Below are positions 39,326 through 47,472 of a stretch of DNA of 64,000 nucleotides, piece by piece. Both the position numbers and the translations under genes were made by a program. Below the pieces are notes generated by a model that did not search any database, was not told where the DNA came from, and worked only from the letters and a program-made list of their open reading frames with translations. Position 1 is the first letter of the stretch. Each line of letters begins with the position of its first letter. Origin of the DNA: CAVYGM01 sp963768025 (GTDB taxonomy: Bacteria; Bacteroidota; Bacteroidia; Cytophagales; Spirosomataceae); NCBI GenBank assembly GCA_963768025.1, contig CAVYGM010000025.1, positions 1 to 64,000 on the forward strand, read 5' to 3'.

Positions 39326-40284
39326 ATGTATTTACCAAAAATAAAAGAAGTCCTGGACGAAATGGGCAAGGTAGTGGTGGGGCAGGAAAAACTCCTGAAC
39401 CGGCTGCTCATTGGTCTTTTTACCGGAGGGCATATCTTGCTCGAAGGCGTGCCCGGACTAGCCAAAACCTTGACCATCAACACCCTGGCTAAGGTGCTTC
39501 ATCTGAACTTTCAGCGGATGCAGTTTACTCCCGATCTGTTGCCGTCCGACTTGGTTGGCACGATGATTTACAAGCCCAAAATTGGAGATTACGAAGGTAA
39601 AGAGAGGGCCCATTTTCGCCAACCTCGTGCTGGCCGACGAAGTGAACCGCTCCCCCGCCAAGGTGCAGACGGCCCTGCTCGAAGCCATGCAGGAAAAGCA
39701 GGTCACGATCGGGAACGATACCTACCTGCTCGACCGGCCGTTTCTGGTGCTGGCCACTCAGAATCCCGTGGAGCAGGAAGGTACCTATCCGCTGCCCGAA
39801 GCCCAGGTCGACCGCTTCATGATGAAAGTCTACGTGGATTACCTCGAGAAAGCCGACGAACTGGAAGTGATGCGCCGCATGGCCGACCTCAACTTCGACT
39901 ACGCTGTAAATGCCGATTATGAGCAAGGAGGATATTTTTGCCATCCGCAATGAAGTCAATCAGGTGAAGATTTCGGATACGCTGGAGCACTACATCATTG
40001 AGCTGGTATTTGCCACCCGCCGCCCGCTCGACTACGATTTGCGCGACGAGGCGCGCTATATGCAGTTTGGCGTTTCGCCCCGCGCCACCATCTACCTCCA
40101 CCTGGCCGCCAAGGCCGTCGCCTACCTGGAAGGCCGCGACTACGTGCTGCCCGAGGACATCAAGGAAGTAGCCCCCGACGTGATCAACCACCGCATCCTG
40201 CTCAACTACGAAGCCGAAGCCGACGGCATCCGCACCAGCACGATTATTGACTCCATTCTTCGTAAGGTGGCGATTGGGGGGTGA
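39326..40284 (+). CDS. MoxR family AAA+ ATPase, frameshifted
   Basis: Three frames make one MoxR ATPase of about 319 aa. Walker A is LEGVPGLAKTLTINTLAKV, Walker B is LVLADEVNRSPAK, and the sensor block is FLVLATQNPVEQEGTYPLPE followed by AQVDRFMMKV. The C-terminal lid reads GVSPRATIYLHLAAKAVAYL and YVLPEDIKEVAPDVINHR. Joining needs one G removed near 39597 and one T near 39917. MoxR proteins act as chaperones that activate partner proteins, usually with a DUF58/VWA protein encoded next door; here none follows, because the next gene is on the opposite strand. Confidence 0.92.
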
Positions 40285-40418
40285 TGTTTAATTTTGAATG
40301 AGTGAATTGAGCGAATAAGTAGGTTCTTCGTTCTGAGTTCTCGGTTGAGAGAATAATGTACTAAGGAGTCATTCCGGGTGACTTTGGCTATCCTTCCGAC
40401 ATTCTCTCCATACAACAT

Positions 40419-40885
40419 TCAATCACTCATTCTCTCGTTAAACTCCTCGTACAATCTCGCCGGTACCGGAGAGTCTATTTTTGTGATTTTGGGTTCTGGT
40501 CGTACCCAGTCGAGGTAGCCTTTGGCCCAGGCGTAGGCCAGGCCCAGGATGAGCATCCCCACGAAAACGGCCATTTCGGCCAGGGCAAACCATCCCCAGC
40601 GTCCGTTAGTCTGGGCGATCAGGTCTTCGTTGCCAAACACCACCGCCCAGGGAAAAAGGAACACCAGTTCCACTTCAAATAGCACGAAAATAAGCGCTAC
40701 GACATAAAAACGTACATTAAACTGCACGTTGGCATTCCCCACAGGATCTTCCCCCGACTCGTAGGTAGTGTTCTTTTCGGCATTGGGCCGATGGGGCCTC
40801 AAAAGGCGACCAAAGGCTAAAATAGCCCCCAAAAGTACTATCCCCCCAGCAGAAACAACAGGATGATCCCAAAATCCGTCAACAT
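40419..40885 (-). CDS. nuoA: NADH-quinone oxidoreductase subunit A, frameshifted
   Basis: Starting at ATG 40885 and adding one G to a G-run near 40843 gives a NuoA of about 155 aa (MLTDFGIILLFLLGG, then IVLLGAILAFGRLLRPHRPN). The family core follows: NTTYESGEDPVGNANVQFNV, then RFYVVALIFVLFEVELVFLF and PWAVVF. Three membrane segments are expected. NuoA is a small membrane subunit of complex I in the inner membrane. No other nuo gene is next to it: the downstream side meets moxR in the opposite direction. The C-terminal 25 residues beyond the last helix are an extension common in Bacteroidota. Confidence 0.9.
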
Positions 40886-41004
40886 AGGCCCATTTTCATT
40901 TTTTACAAAGATAATAACAAAGCGTCATCCACGGTATGCATGATTTATTTACTAGCCATACAAAAAAATATGTACTATAATATAGATGAAATATAAAAAT
41001 AGCA

Positions 41005-41012
41005 TATATTTG
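41005..41012 (+). promoter_or_regulatory. Candidate -7 promoter box (TATATTTG)
   Basis: TATATTTG fits TAnnTTTG and lies 39 bp upstream of the ATG at 41052, in very AT-rich DNA. The same octamer recurs upstream of other genes in this island. Confidence 0.45.
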
Positions 41013-41051
41013 TAATATGAATTATTGACAATTGTAAATCAAGCTACGGAC

Positions 41052-41723
41052 ATGAAAGAGAACCAAGCCGAACTAAAAGAAAGCTCAAAAGCTGAACTCG
41101 TACATACTCCCAAAGGAGAGGTTCATAGAACAGATGATCTATTATCTCAAAATGGCGAGCAAAAATATTTATACTTTGAAGGACGCCCGCGTGAGTACCG
41201 ATTCAATGGCCAGAACGGGCAATTCAACCTCTATGGGGATCGCATATTAACCGATGCGTCGGGTCGTCTACTTTCGACTTTTTCCTTCCAGCCTATTGCC
41301 TACCGCATTTTCGAAGATACCCTTTTTGGCCGGTCGGTGCGTGAACTGTGGGCGGAGTTGTTTTTTGTGGACAACGACAATTGCGTCGCTTCCATCATGT
41401 TCAACAACACCTCCGTCAACGAACTTTACCGCCTGCTGGAGCCTATCCTGTACGAACGTAAGTCCCTCTGCGACGTGGTGCTGACCATTAAGCCCGAGCG
41501 CGTACAGAGCAAAAATGATCCCAGTAAGTCGTGGTACATTGGACGCTTTACGTACGAAAATGCAAAGCCCGAGCGGGTAGCCGAAATGATGGAATTTGTA
41601 AGAACCCATCATGTATACCGCGGTGAGACCCTGACGGTATCGGCCCAGCACAAACTGGTGTCACAAGGCTATTACATGGCCATCGATCCGCTGGACGATT
41701 ATTCATTACAACAAGCTGCTTAA
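41052..41723 (+). CDS. Hypothetical protein
   Basis: 223 aa from ATG 41052; a TTG nine codons upstream is possible but weaker. No family is recognised. The first 35 residues are charged and probably disordered (MKENQAELKESSKAELVHTP). The rest alternates strands and helices: YLYFEGRPREYRFNGQNGQF, ILTDASGRLLSTFSFQPIAY, SVRELWAELFFVDNDNCVAS, and NTSVNELYRLLEPILYERKS. The protein looks soluble and cytoplasmic. It is followed 4 bp later by an 84-aa gene, so the two form an operon. Its AT-rich promoter resembles others in the 41-46 kb island. Confidence 0.75.
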   Translation: MKENQAELKESSKAELVHTPKGEVHRTDDLLSQNGEQKYLYFEGRPREYRFNGQNGQFNLYGDRILTDASGRLLSTFSFQPIAYRIFEDTLFGRSVRELWAELFFVDNDNCVASIMFNNTSVNELYRLLEPILYERKSLCDVVLTIKPERVQSKNDPSKSWYIGRFTYENAKPERVAEMMEFVRTHHVYRGETLTVSAQHKLVSQGYYMAIDPLDDYSLQQAA

Positions 41724-41727
41724 CAAC

Positions 41728-41982
41728 ATGGTACAGACAGATTTTATTGCCCTGAGGGGTGCCCACTCCTTCCACCTGGTGGACCGGCAAACAATAAAAG
41801 AAGTAGAAGTAGGGGCGCAGCACGCGCGCATTGTCACGCCTTACACTGTGATAGAGGTAGAAACCCGCTATAATGTAGCTGCGCTCAGTTCGTTGTGCGA
41901 GGAGCCTTTACCGGAGCTAGGGTATGGACGGCAGGAAAGCAAGCAGCCCCTGTATCCCCGCCTCACCGATCTGCCTTTTTGA
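41728..41982 (+). CDS. Small hypothetical protein
   Basis: 84-aa soluble protein of unknown family, starting 4 bp after the preceding stop, so co-transcribed with it. It has a beta-rich centre (IKEVEVGAQHARIVTPYTVI then EVETRYNVAALSSL) and a proline-containing tail (YGRQESKQPLYPRL). No motif was recognised. Confidence 0.6.
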   Translation: MVQTDFIALRGAHSFHLVDRQTIKEVEVGAQHARIVTPYTVIEVETRYNVAALSSLCEEPLPELGYGRQESKQPLYPRLTDLPF

Positions 41983-42011
41983 TTGGGTGTAATGGTAGGT
42001 GAGCAAGGGCA

Positions 42012-42413
42012 TCAGGAAACTACCTGGCCGCGGTGGGAATGGTTGATCACTTCGCGCAAAATCAGGATTTGCTGTTTGAGGAGTTCGATGGTTTCGTCCC
42101 GGTCGCTAAGCTGGCTTTCCAGGCTGCGCATGCGCTCTTTCATCACCTGTACCTGCCCTTGCTGAATGTCCTCGCCAGGACGCAGCAAGGGCGCACCAGT
42201 TCCCCGCAGCAACCAGTCACCGTTCACATCCTTGAAGCGCTGCGTGATGCTGACCAGGGTATCATAGCTGGGCTTGGTTTTGCGGTTCAGGATGGTGTAT
42301 AGCTTGGCGGGTTTATCGAAGCCCAATTCCTTGCTGAGTCCATAGATCGTCATTTCCTTCTCTTTAAGAAGGTATTCTATGCACTCATAAATTGTAAGCG
42401 GTGTGTCTTTCAT
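42012..42413 (-). CDS. HTH-type (phage CI/XRE-like) transcriptional regulator
   Basis: 133-aa DNA-binding protein. The N-terminal helix-turn-helix is seen in IYECIEYLLKEKEMTIYGLS and KELGFDKPAKLYTILNRKTK (about residues 8-47), with the short ending GDWLLRGTGAPLL as in many Bacteroidota phage-type repressors. After a Gln-rich linker (EDIQQGQVQVM) a C-terminal coiled coil follows (KERMRSLESQLSDRDETIEL and LKQQILILREVI), which should drive dimerisation. It is divergent from the 201-aa/PIN operon at 42519 and 105 bp of AT-rich DNA lies between; it probably controls both. Confidence 0.85.
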   Translation of the reverse strand: MKDTPLTIYECIEYLLKEKEMTIYGLSKELGFDKPAKLYTILNRKTKPSYDTLVSITQRFKDVNGDWLLRGTGAPLLRPGEDIQQGQVQVMKERMRSLESQLSDRDETIELLKQQILILREVINHSHRGQVVS

Positions 42414-42430
42414 ATAATATAGAATTTATA

Positions 42431-42438
42431 TATATTTG
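42431..42438 (+). promoter_or_regulatory. Candidate -7 promoter box (TATATTTG) in divergent region
   Basis: TATATTTG fits TAnnTTTG, in the AT-rich gap between the HTH gene and the 201-aa/PIN operon, 80 bp before the ATG at 42519. Confidence 0.35.
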
Positions 42439-42454
42439 CTTGGATTCACAAAAA

Positions 42455-42494
42455 TATCAAATACTAATTGATTCTTACAAGCTAGTATCAAATA
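42455..42494. promoter_or_regulatory. Direct repeats TATCAAATA, possible operator
   Basis: TATCAAATA occurs at 42455-42463 and again at 42486-42494, 31 bp apart (about three helical turns), in the divergent region between the HTH regulator and its neighbour operon. Equal spacing on one face of the helix would suit a dimeric repressor. The region is AT-rich, so chance is possible. Confidence 0.35.
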
Positions 42495-42518
42495 TAATTT
42501 GTTAAATATTTTTTGTAT

Positions 42519-43121
42519 ATGCAGGAATTCAAAGATACACGGGGTCAGAGTAGCCCCTCATTTTCGCCCGAATGGGAGCTTTTCCGGCTCGTTCAGCATA
42601 CCAACTGGACCGACCTGAGCCAGGATCCCGAGTTGGCTACGCTGGATCTGTACCGGAGTATCGAGCTGAGCCTGACCTTACAGAACGCCCTCGCTTCACC
42701 CAAGCTGAGAACCATGGCCGAAAAGCACGGCAAGGACATGGTGTGCCGCCTGATCGGGCTCGTGGTGAGGGTATACGCGTCGCGTTTTCCACCCAATGCC
42801 GGGGCTCCGTGGGGTGCCTGGCGCTTGCGGCAAACGGCCGAGTGGCTCTATGATACCTACACCATGGAAAGCCTGCGGGACATGATGTACGCCTTTAAGC
42901 GAAGCCAGGGAAAATACGTGCATGACCTGTCGGTGATCGTAAGTGAGTACCTGGACTGGCGGGCCGCAAAACTGGAAGAAGTACATCGGGCACGAAATCG
43001 GGCTGACGTGAGCGAATGGCCCGGAGAATTGAAGCAACAACTACCGGATCGGTGGTTTCTTGGATACCTAACCCAACCTAATGGAAACAAAGACCAAAAC
43101 CACAAGCAAGAAGCCGCTTAA
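42519..43121 (+). CDS. Hypothetical protein paired with a PIN-like protein
   Basis: 200 aa from ATG 42519 (a TTG two codons earlier is less likely). The family is unknown. The protein is mainly helical and Trp/Arg-rich: EWELFRLVQHTNWTDLSQDP, SIELSLTLQNALASPKLRTM, KDMVCRLIGLVVRVYASRFP, GAWRLRQTAEWLYDTYTMES and VSEYLDWRAAKLEEVHRARN. Replication- or partition-like proteins of Bacteroidota elements look similar, but this is only a resemblance. Its end overlaps the next gene by 41 bp, so the two are translationally coupled, as in toxin-antitoxin pairs, with the HTH gene as the likely regulator. Confidence 0.75.
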   Translation: MQEFKDTRGQSSPSFSPEWELFRLVQHTNWTDLSQDPELATLDLYRSIELSLTLQNALASPKLRTMAEKHGKDMVCRLIGLVVRVYASRFPPNAGAPWGAWRLRQTAEWLYDTYTMESLRDMMYAFKRSQGKYVHDLSVIVSEYLDWRAAKLEEVHRARNRADVSEWPGELKQQLPDRWFLGYLTQPNGNKDQNHKQEAA

Positions 43122-43782
43122 ACTCAGCGGAGACCAGCTACCCCTGGCAAAAAAAGAAGAAGCTATTCCCAACGCCCTTACCCCCCCTCAGCCAAAGAGG
43201 GTCAGTCAGGCTAGTTGGGACAGATGGGTGAAGGAATGCGTGGTTTCGGTGAGCCCGGACGTGTGGAACACCCACGCCTCGGAACTGAGCCATGGCTCGC
43301 AGTTGCTGGCCGATCTGAGAAAGATCCCAAACCGCGTTCTACTCGACACCCCTACCCTGGACTACTTGTTTCGGTGCCCTTCCCGGCTTTCGCACAACGC
43401 ACTGCTCGTGCTCAACGACGAAGACGTAGAGTGCTTTCTGAGCCACGAGAGCCTATTGGAATGGGCCCAGAAAATGCGGACCGGGCAGTATATGATCAGG
43501 AAAGAGAATGGTTTTTTTGATAAAGTGCTTTCTCGGTTCGACCTGACCCCGGTTTCCTCTACTCTGGATGTATACCAGAAATACGTTTCCCTCAGTTCCC
43601 CGTCGTTTGTGGATATTGCCTGGGAAATAGCTCCGGATCAGAGCTTTGGCGTAAGGCTTAACGCCGATGAACGCCCTACGCGTATGCTGGCCGCCCACGC
43701 GCTTACCTTGGGGCTACCGATCGTAACTCCTGATCTGAGATTCAATGCCTATCGGAAAGAGGGCCTGAAAGTACTCTGGTAA
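43081..43782 (+). CDS. PIN-domain-like protein with N-terminal extension
   Basis: 233-aa protein. After a Lys/Pro-rich extension (about 1-40) and a linker, residues 85-233 follow the VapC-type PIN pattern: VLLDTPTLDYLF (first acidic residue), SLLEWAQKMRTGQYM (matching the SLWEIAIK block with Glu), TRMLAAHALTLGLPIVTPDL (matching DRMLAAQA..LPLVTRD) and FNAYRKEGLKVLW at the end. The third acidic position appears replaced (ERPTRM instead of DPFDRM), so nuclease activity is uncertain. PIN proteins are metal-dependent RNases and are often toxins. It is the second gene of a coupled operon and a terminator follows at 43923. Confidence 0.7.
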   Translation: METKTKTTSKKPLKLSGDQLPLAKKEEAIPNALTPPQPKRVSQASWDRWVKECVVSVSPDVWNTHASELSHGSQLLADLRKIPNRVLLDTPTLDYLFRCPSRLSHNALLVLNDEDVECFLSHESLLEWAQKMRTGQYMIRKENGFFDKVLSRFDLTPVSSTLDVYQKYVSLSSPSFVDIAWEIAPDQSFGVRLNADERPTRMLAAHALTLGLPIVTPDLRFNAYRKEGLKVLW

Positions 43783-43922
43783 TCCCGGTTGCTAGCCAGG
43801 AACCTTCGTCCTTATGCATTACCAATAAAATTAAAGATAGTACCTAACCTAAGTTGACTATGTACCTGCGCCTGATTAATTCCTGGCGCTGAATGGGGAG
43901 CAATCCTCGGCCCCTCTATATC

Positions 43923-43966
43923 AGCCGACTACATCCGTTTGATGGTGAAGTCGGCTATTTTTTTTC
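43923..43966 (+). terminator. Rho-independent terminator after the PIN-like gene
   Basis: AGCCGACT (43923-43930) pairs with AGTCGGCT (43949-43956) and is followed by a run of nine T. The rest of 43783-44034 shows no gene. Confidence 0.8.
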
Positions 43967-44034
43967 CCTTAGTATCCAAACGCTGATTATCCATCCTCAC
44001 TATACATAGGAGCTAAGGCGGTTGAAAACATAGC

Positions 44035-44550
44035 TCAGTCAATTGCCTCACTGGAACCATAGGTTGGCAACTCCTCCTCTACCATCCCGTACCTACTCGT
44101 AGATTCCACCTCCACGGGTGCCATTTCCCGTTTGCGGCCGTACAGGTAGCGAAGCAGTCGTCCGAGAGCCTGGGAACGATCGGTGAGGGTCTTAAGCTCG
44201 CATTCGTAAATCGTCCACACCGTCCATCCAAGTTTTTCCAGCAGAAATAAATTCCGTTGATCCCGCTTGCGATTGGCCCTAATTTTCGTTGTCCACCAAT
44301 CCCGATTCGTCTTGGGTATATGAGCCAACCGGCACGACTCATGCCCGTGCCAGAAGCACCCTTGCACGAGAATCACAATGCCGTACTTCCGCAGCACCAG
44401 ATCAGGTCGACCGGGCAGGCGGCGGTCGTGCAGGCGATAGCGGAAGCCATGGCTATGCAGGCACTTGCGAACGATCCATTCGGGCTGGGTGTCCTTCGAC
44501 CGAACGGCCTGCATGATCTGACGCCGTTTTTCCTTGTCAAAAATATCCAC
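44035..44550 (-). CDS. vsr: Very-short-patch-repair (Vsr) endonuclease
   Basis: 171-aa Vsr-type DNA mismatch endonuclease. It has the family start (MDIFDKEKRRQIMQAVRSKD), the catalytic block GFRYRLHDRRLPGRPDLVLR with Asp, then CFWHGHESCRLAHIPKTNRD with the zinc-binding Cys/His, and ENRFNRERD-like IRANRKRDQRNLFLLEKLGW. It nicks the T of T:G mismatches made by deamination of 5-methylcytosine. Such genes normally lie next to a cytosine methyltransferase; none is seen here. The C-terminal 35 residues (MAPVEVESTSRYGMVEEELP) extend past the usual end. Confidence 0.92.
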   Translation of the reverse strand: MDIFDKEKRRQIMQAVRSKDTQPEWIVRKCLHSHGFRYRLHDRRLPGRPDLVLRKYGIVILVQGCFWHGHESCRLAHIPKTNRDWWTTKIRANRKRDQRNLFLLEKLGWTVWTIYECELKTLTDRSQALGRLLRYLYGRKREMAPVEVESTSRYGMVEEELPTYGSSEAID

Positions 44551-44570
44551 AGCTTACGACTTTCTGGTGG

Positions 44571-44765
44571 CTAGGCAGCCTGTCGGCTGTTGCGCAGGCG
44601 CATCCGTTCCTCGTACAAATCCAGGCCCGCCCGAATAGCCTCCTTCATCTCTTTGTCCGAAACACCCCCCGACTTAGCCAACTGAAAACACTCACTGGAC
44701 ACACTACCCTGCTGGGAGGTATGCTGTTTTAAGTACAAAAGAATACCCTGTTTTTTCTGCCTCAT
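44571..44765 (-). CDS. Small hypothetical protein upstream of vsr
   Basis: 64-aa basic protein (MRQKKQGILLYLKQHTSQQG, then SVSSECFQLAKSGGVSDKEM and a helical basic tail EERMRLRNSRQAA). No family is recognised. It lies 20 bp upstream of vsr on the same strand, with a TATATTTG box upstream (44788-44795 on the minus strand), so it is probably the first gene of a two-gene unit. Confidence 0.6.
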   Translation of the reverse strand: MRQKKQGILLYLKQHTSQQGSVSSECFQLAKSGGVSDKEMKEAIRAGLDLYEERMRLRNSRQAA

Positions 44766-44787
44766 TTTGTCTAAATTTTATCCTTCA

Positions 44788-44795
44788 CAAATATA
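44788..44795 (-). promoter_or_regulatory. Candidate -7 promoter box (TATATTTG), leftward
   Basis: On the minus strand this reads TATATTTG, 22 bp upstream of the ATG at 44765. It is divergent from the box at 44838-44845 in front of ruvB. Confidence 0.45.
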
Positions 44796-44837
44796 AAACA
44801 ATATGATATAACTATGGACTATATGCCATATTTTTAT

Positions 44838-44845
44838 TATATTTG
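44838..44845 (+). promoter_or_regulatory. Candidate -7 promoter box (TATATTTG) of ruvB
   Basis: TATATTTG fits TAnnTTTG and lies 25 bp upstream of the ATG at 44871. Confidence 0.45.
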
Positions 44846-44870
44846 TATTGGACATTAATCATGACACTAT

Positions 44871-45888
44871 ATGAACCTGGTAAGACAAACTACCCCGGAA
44901 TCAGGCCGTGAAGTAGAGCTGGAACGAGCTTTACGCCCCCTTAGTTTTGGCGATTTTACGGGACAGGAAAAGGTACTCGACAACCTGAAAATATTTGTTC
45001 AGGCGGCGCAGGAACGAAAAGAACCCCTCGACCACGTGCTGCTGCACGGCCCGCCCGGCCTGGGCAAAACTACCCTCGCCGCCATCCTTGCCAATGAGTT
45101 GGGGGCACATCTCAAAGACTACCAGCGGACCCGTACTCGACAAGCCCGGCGAACTGGCCGGCCTTTTGACGAATCTGCAACCCGGCGACGTACTTTTCAT
45201 TGACGAAATTCACCGGCTCAACCCCGTCGTGGAGGAGTACCTGTACTCCGCCATGGAGGATTTCAAGATAGACATCCTGCTGGATTCGGGTCCAAATTCC
45301 CGTTCGGTACAGATAGGCCTGAGTCCTTTCACCCTAGTGGGCGCCACCACCCGGGCCGGGATGCTCACGACTCCCCTAAGGGCCAGATTTGGCATCAGTT
45401 GCCGTTTGGAGTATTACCCTCCGTCGCTGCTCTCCACCATCATCCAACGCTCCGCTGAGCTGCTCCAATGCCCCATAGAAGAGGCCGGGGCGCTGGAACT
45501 TGGTACCCGTAGCCGGGGTACCCCCCGCATAGCCAACAACCTGCTGCGCCGGGCCCGCGATTTTGCTCAGGTACTGGGCACGGGCACCATCACAAATGAG
45601 GTGGTGCAACGCACCCTCCGGGCCTTGGAAGTAGGTGAAAACGGACTAGACGAAATGGACCACCGGATCCTTACCACCATTGTAGAAAAGTTCAACGGCG
45701 GCCCCGTGGGAATCTCCACCATCGCCACGGCCGTGGCCGATGAGGCCGAAACCATTGAGGAGTTGTACGAACCCTACCTGATTCAGGAAGGGTACCTTAA
45801 GCGTACGTCCAGGGGCCGGGAAGTAACCGAAAAAGCCTACCGGTATTTGGGCATAGAAATACCCCAAAAGTGGAGTCAGGCGGCATGA
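44871..45888 (+). CDS. ruvB: Holliday junction branch migration helicase RuvB, frameshifted
   Basis: Two frames make one RuvB of about 338 aa. Walker A is LHGPPGLGKTTLAAILANEL, Walker B is DVLFIDEIHRLNPVVEEYLY, and sensor/arginine-finger text is TLVGATTRAGMLTTPLRARF. The C-terminal winged helix reads GLDEMDHRILTTIVEKFNGG and GPVGISTIATAV. The frame breaks near 45113, where CTCAAAGACTACC has one A too many for LKTTSGPVLDKPGELAG. RuvB is the hexameric motor that moves Holliday junctions with RuvA. ruvB is needed for normal recombination repair, so the break is probably an indel error. It sits within the accessory island. Confidence 0.95.
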
Positions 45889-45986
45889 TTTTTTAGTCTC
45901 AACTAGTATATAATTATATTATAGTTTGGGAATTTTTCGTACCTACTCATTGTTATACTTACATAGGGATAAAACCCCTAAATACT

Positions 45987-46991
45987 ATGGAAAGCAACTT
46001 GGAAAAATCATATAAGTCGGAAGAAGAATGGAGGCGATCCATACCGGCTCAGGTGTTTCTGAACCACTTCTTCGGATTGTACCGCCACATTGAGCATCAG
46101 CGGTACTCCCGCACGTTGGATCAGGTGTCGAATTACCGGGAGTTTGCTCCCCAATTGACATCTGCTCAGGAGGAGGCAGCCAAGAAACTGCTGATTCAGG
46201 CCTGGAATACGGAGTACGCCTTACGCAAAACGGCCGAAAACCGCGACGAGACTTTCCATAGGAATGCCTTGTACTGGACATTTCCGCAAGCGTATTATAG
46301 CGTTTTCTTTGGTACCAAAGCCTTTTTGACCGTTCAGGGAGGCAGCGTAACCAGTGAGTCCATCGCCCGCATGCGGGTGGGACGGCTGGTAGCCGGAAAC
46401 TGGTACCCTACTCCACTGGCCTTTGGTGCTTTTGGGTACCCAGGCAAGTTTGTCATGATGGGCCTACCCTCGGGGCACGCCAAGCCCTCATTGCAGCTTG
46501 TGGACACGCCGCACGAATGGCAGGCACAGGTGGGGCAGTTCTTGCGAACCACCCGTACCCGCACCATGCAGTCGGTTCGGCAACGGATGCAGGCAGATAC
46601 CCAAACCGCCATCCGGACCAAGTCGGGGAAGGTATCTACCCGTTTTGGGGCCAAGGAGTGGGCGGTGGTAGCCCGGAAAGTAAGTCCAACGAGTTTTCTG
46701 GATCTTTTTTCCCGGCTTAAAATATCCTCCACCCACCGCGAAATCGAACGATTTCTGGAAGCAAACATCGATTTTAGGCTTTTCCATATGTGTCTGTTCG
46801 AAACGGTGCGCTACATCAACTCCATTCACGAGGCTTACGTAGCCAAGGCAATGGGCAGTGAGCGGTACAGGGAGTTTAAGAAATCTTTGCCCGAATACCT
46901 GCGCAGCGAGTTTGGCGACGGATCTGAGGATCCGATGGAAGCCGCTGTCATTCCTTTGGAAGCGAGGAGATTTGAGAAAATGGCAAGTTAA
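45987..46991 (+). CDS. Hypothetical protein
   Basis: 334-aa soluble protein of no recognised family, start ATG 45987. It is Arg-rich and mostly helical: SIPAQVFLNHFFGLYRHIEH, SAQEEAAKKLLIQAWNTEYA, YWTFPQAYYSVFFGTKAFLT, TTRTRTMQSVRQRMQADTQT and REIERFLEANIDFRLFHMCL. The AYYSVFFGTKAFL helix recalls the second helix of HEPN domains (YY..F...A.L), but the conserved RxxxxH nuclease motif is not evident, so HEPN is not claimed. It is followed 24 bp later by an 80-aa gene on the same strand. Genes of this kind next to vsr and a PIN operon suggest an accessory or defence setting. Confidence 0.75.
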   Translation: MESNLEKSYKSEEEWRRSIPAQVFLNHFFGLYRHIEHQRYSRTLDQVSNYREFAPQLTSAQEEAAKKLLIQAWNTEYALRKTAENRDETFHRNALYWTFPQAYYSVFFGTKAFLTVQGGSVTSESIARMRVGRLVAGNWYPTPLAFGAFGYPGKFVMMGLPSGHAKPSLQLVDTPHEWQAQVGQFLRTTRTRTMQSVRQRMQADTQTAIRTKSGKVSTRFGAKEWAVVARKVSPTSFLDLFSRLKISSTHREIERFLEANIDFRLFHMCLFETVRYINSIHEAYVAKAMGSERYREFKKSLPEYLRSEFGDGSEDPMEAAVIPLEARRFEKMAS

Positions 46992-47015
46992 ACAAACACG
47001 AATCAGAGGACTATC

Positions 47016-47258
47016 ATGATACAAAATAAGCCCCTATTTTTCAAGAGTAAGGGAGGAGGGCAGTTTTTCAAAAGGGAGGGTGATCGTGTGAAGATCGTGT
47101 GCCTGTATGATTTCAACCCTTCCGTTGAACGCACTACTTACGACGACAAGTTACTATCGGCGCTCCATTGCGTTCCCTGCGACGAAGAATCATTTAATAA
47201 AGCCCAGGAGGAAGTTGTACGTATCCTACAACTCAGTAACTGGCCCCAAAGAGCATAA
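47016..47258 (+). CDS. Small hypothetical protein
   Basis: 80-aa protein of unknown family, 24 bp after the previous gene. It contains KSKGGGQFFKREGDRVKIVC, then LYDFNPSVERTTYDDKLLSA and a short acidic helix (CDEESFNKAQEEVVRILQL). Its last codons lie inside the first copy of a duplicated segment that also carries a terminator (47244-47325), so its 3-prime end has been copied downstream. Confidence 0.65.
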   Translation: MIQNKPLFFKSKGGGQFFKREGDRVKIVCLYDFNPSVERTTYDDKLLSALHCVPCDEESFNKAQEEVVRILQLSNWPQRA

Positions 47259-47287
47259 TGTAGTTTTGGTTTTATGGATAAATCCGG

Positions 47288-47322
47288 ATAGGTTCGGGCC
47301 GTTGGCTCGAACCTATTTTGTT
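47288..47322 (+). terminator. Rho-independent terminator, copy 1
   Basis: ATAGGTTCGGGCC (47288-47300) and GGCTCGAACCTAT (47304-47316) pair with one G-T and a 3-nt loop, followed by TTTG TTTTC. Confidence 0.85.
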
Positions 47323-47435
47323 TTCTTGGCACTCTATATGATAGCGTCTTACCTCGATCAACTCCCAGTCAGAGGTCCCAAAGAGCATCATGTAGTTTTG
47401 ACGGTGCGCCGCTGCGATTTTATGGATAAATCCGG

Positions 47436-47472
47436 ATAGGTTCGGGCCGTTGGCCCGAACCTATTTTGTTTT
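47436..47472 (+). terminator. Rho-independent terminator, copy 2
   Basis: ATAGGTTCGGGCC (47436-47448) and GGCCCGAACCTAT (47452-47464) form a perfect 13-bp stem with loop GTT, followed by TTTGTTTTT. The DNA from here to 47629 holds no gene. Confidence 0.88.

Noticed and set aside
44871..45203. ruvB as a true pseudogene
   Set aside because: One extra A in an A-run accounts for the break and all later motifs are intact; many neighbours show the same defect.
45987..46991. HEPN-domain RNase
   Set aside because: One helix looks similar, but the RxxxxH motif was not found, so the match is too weak.
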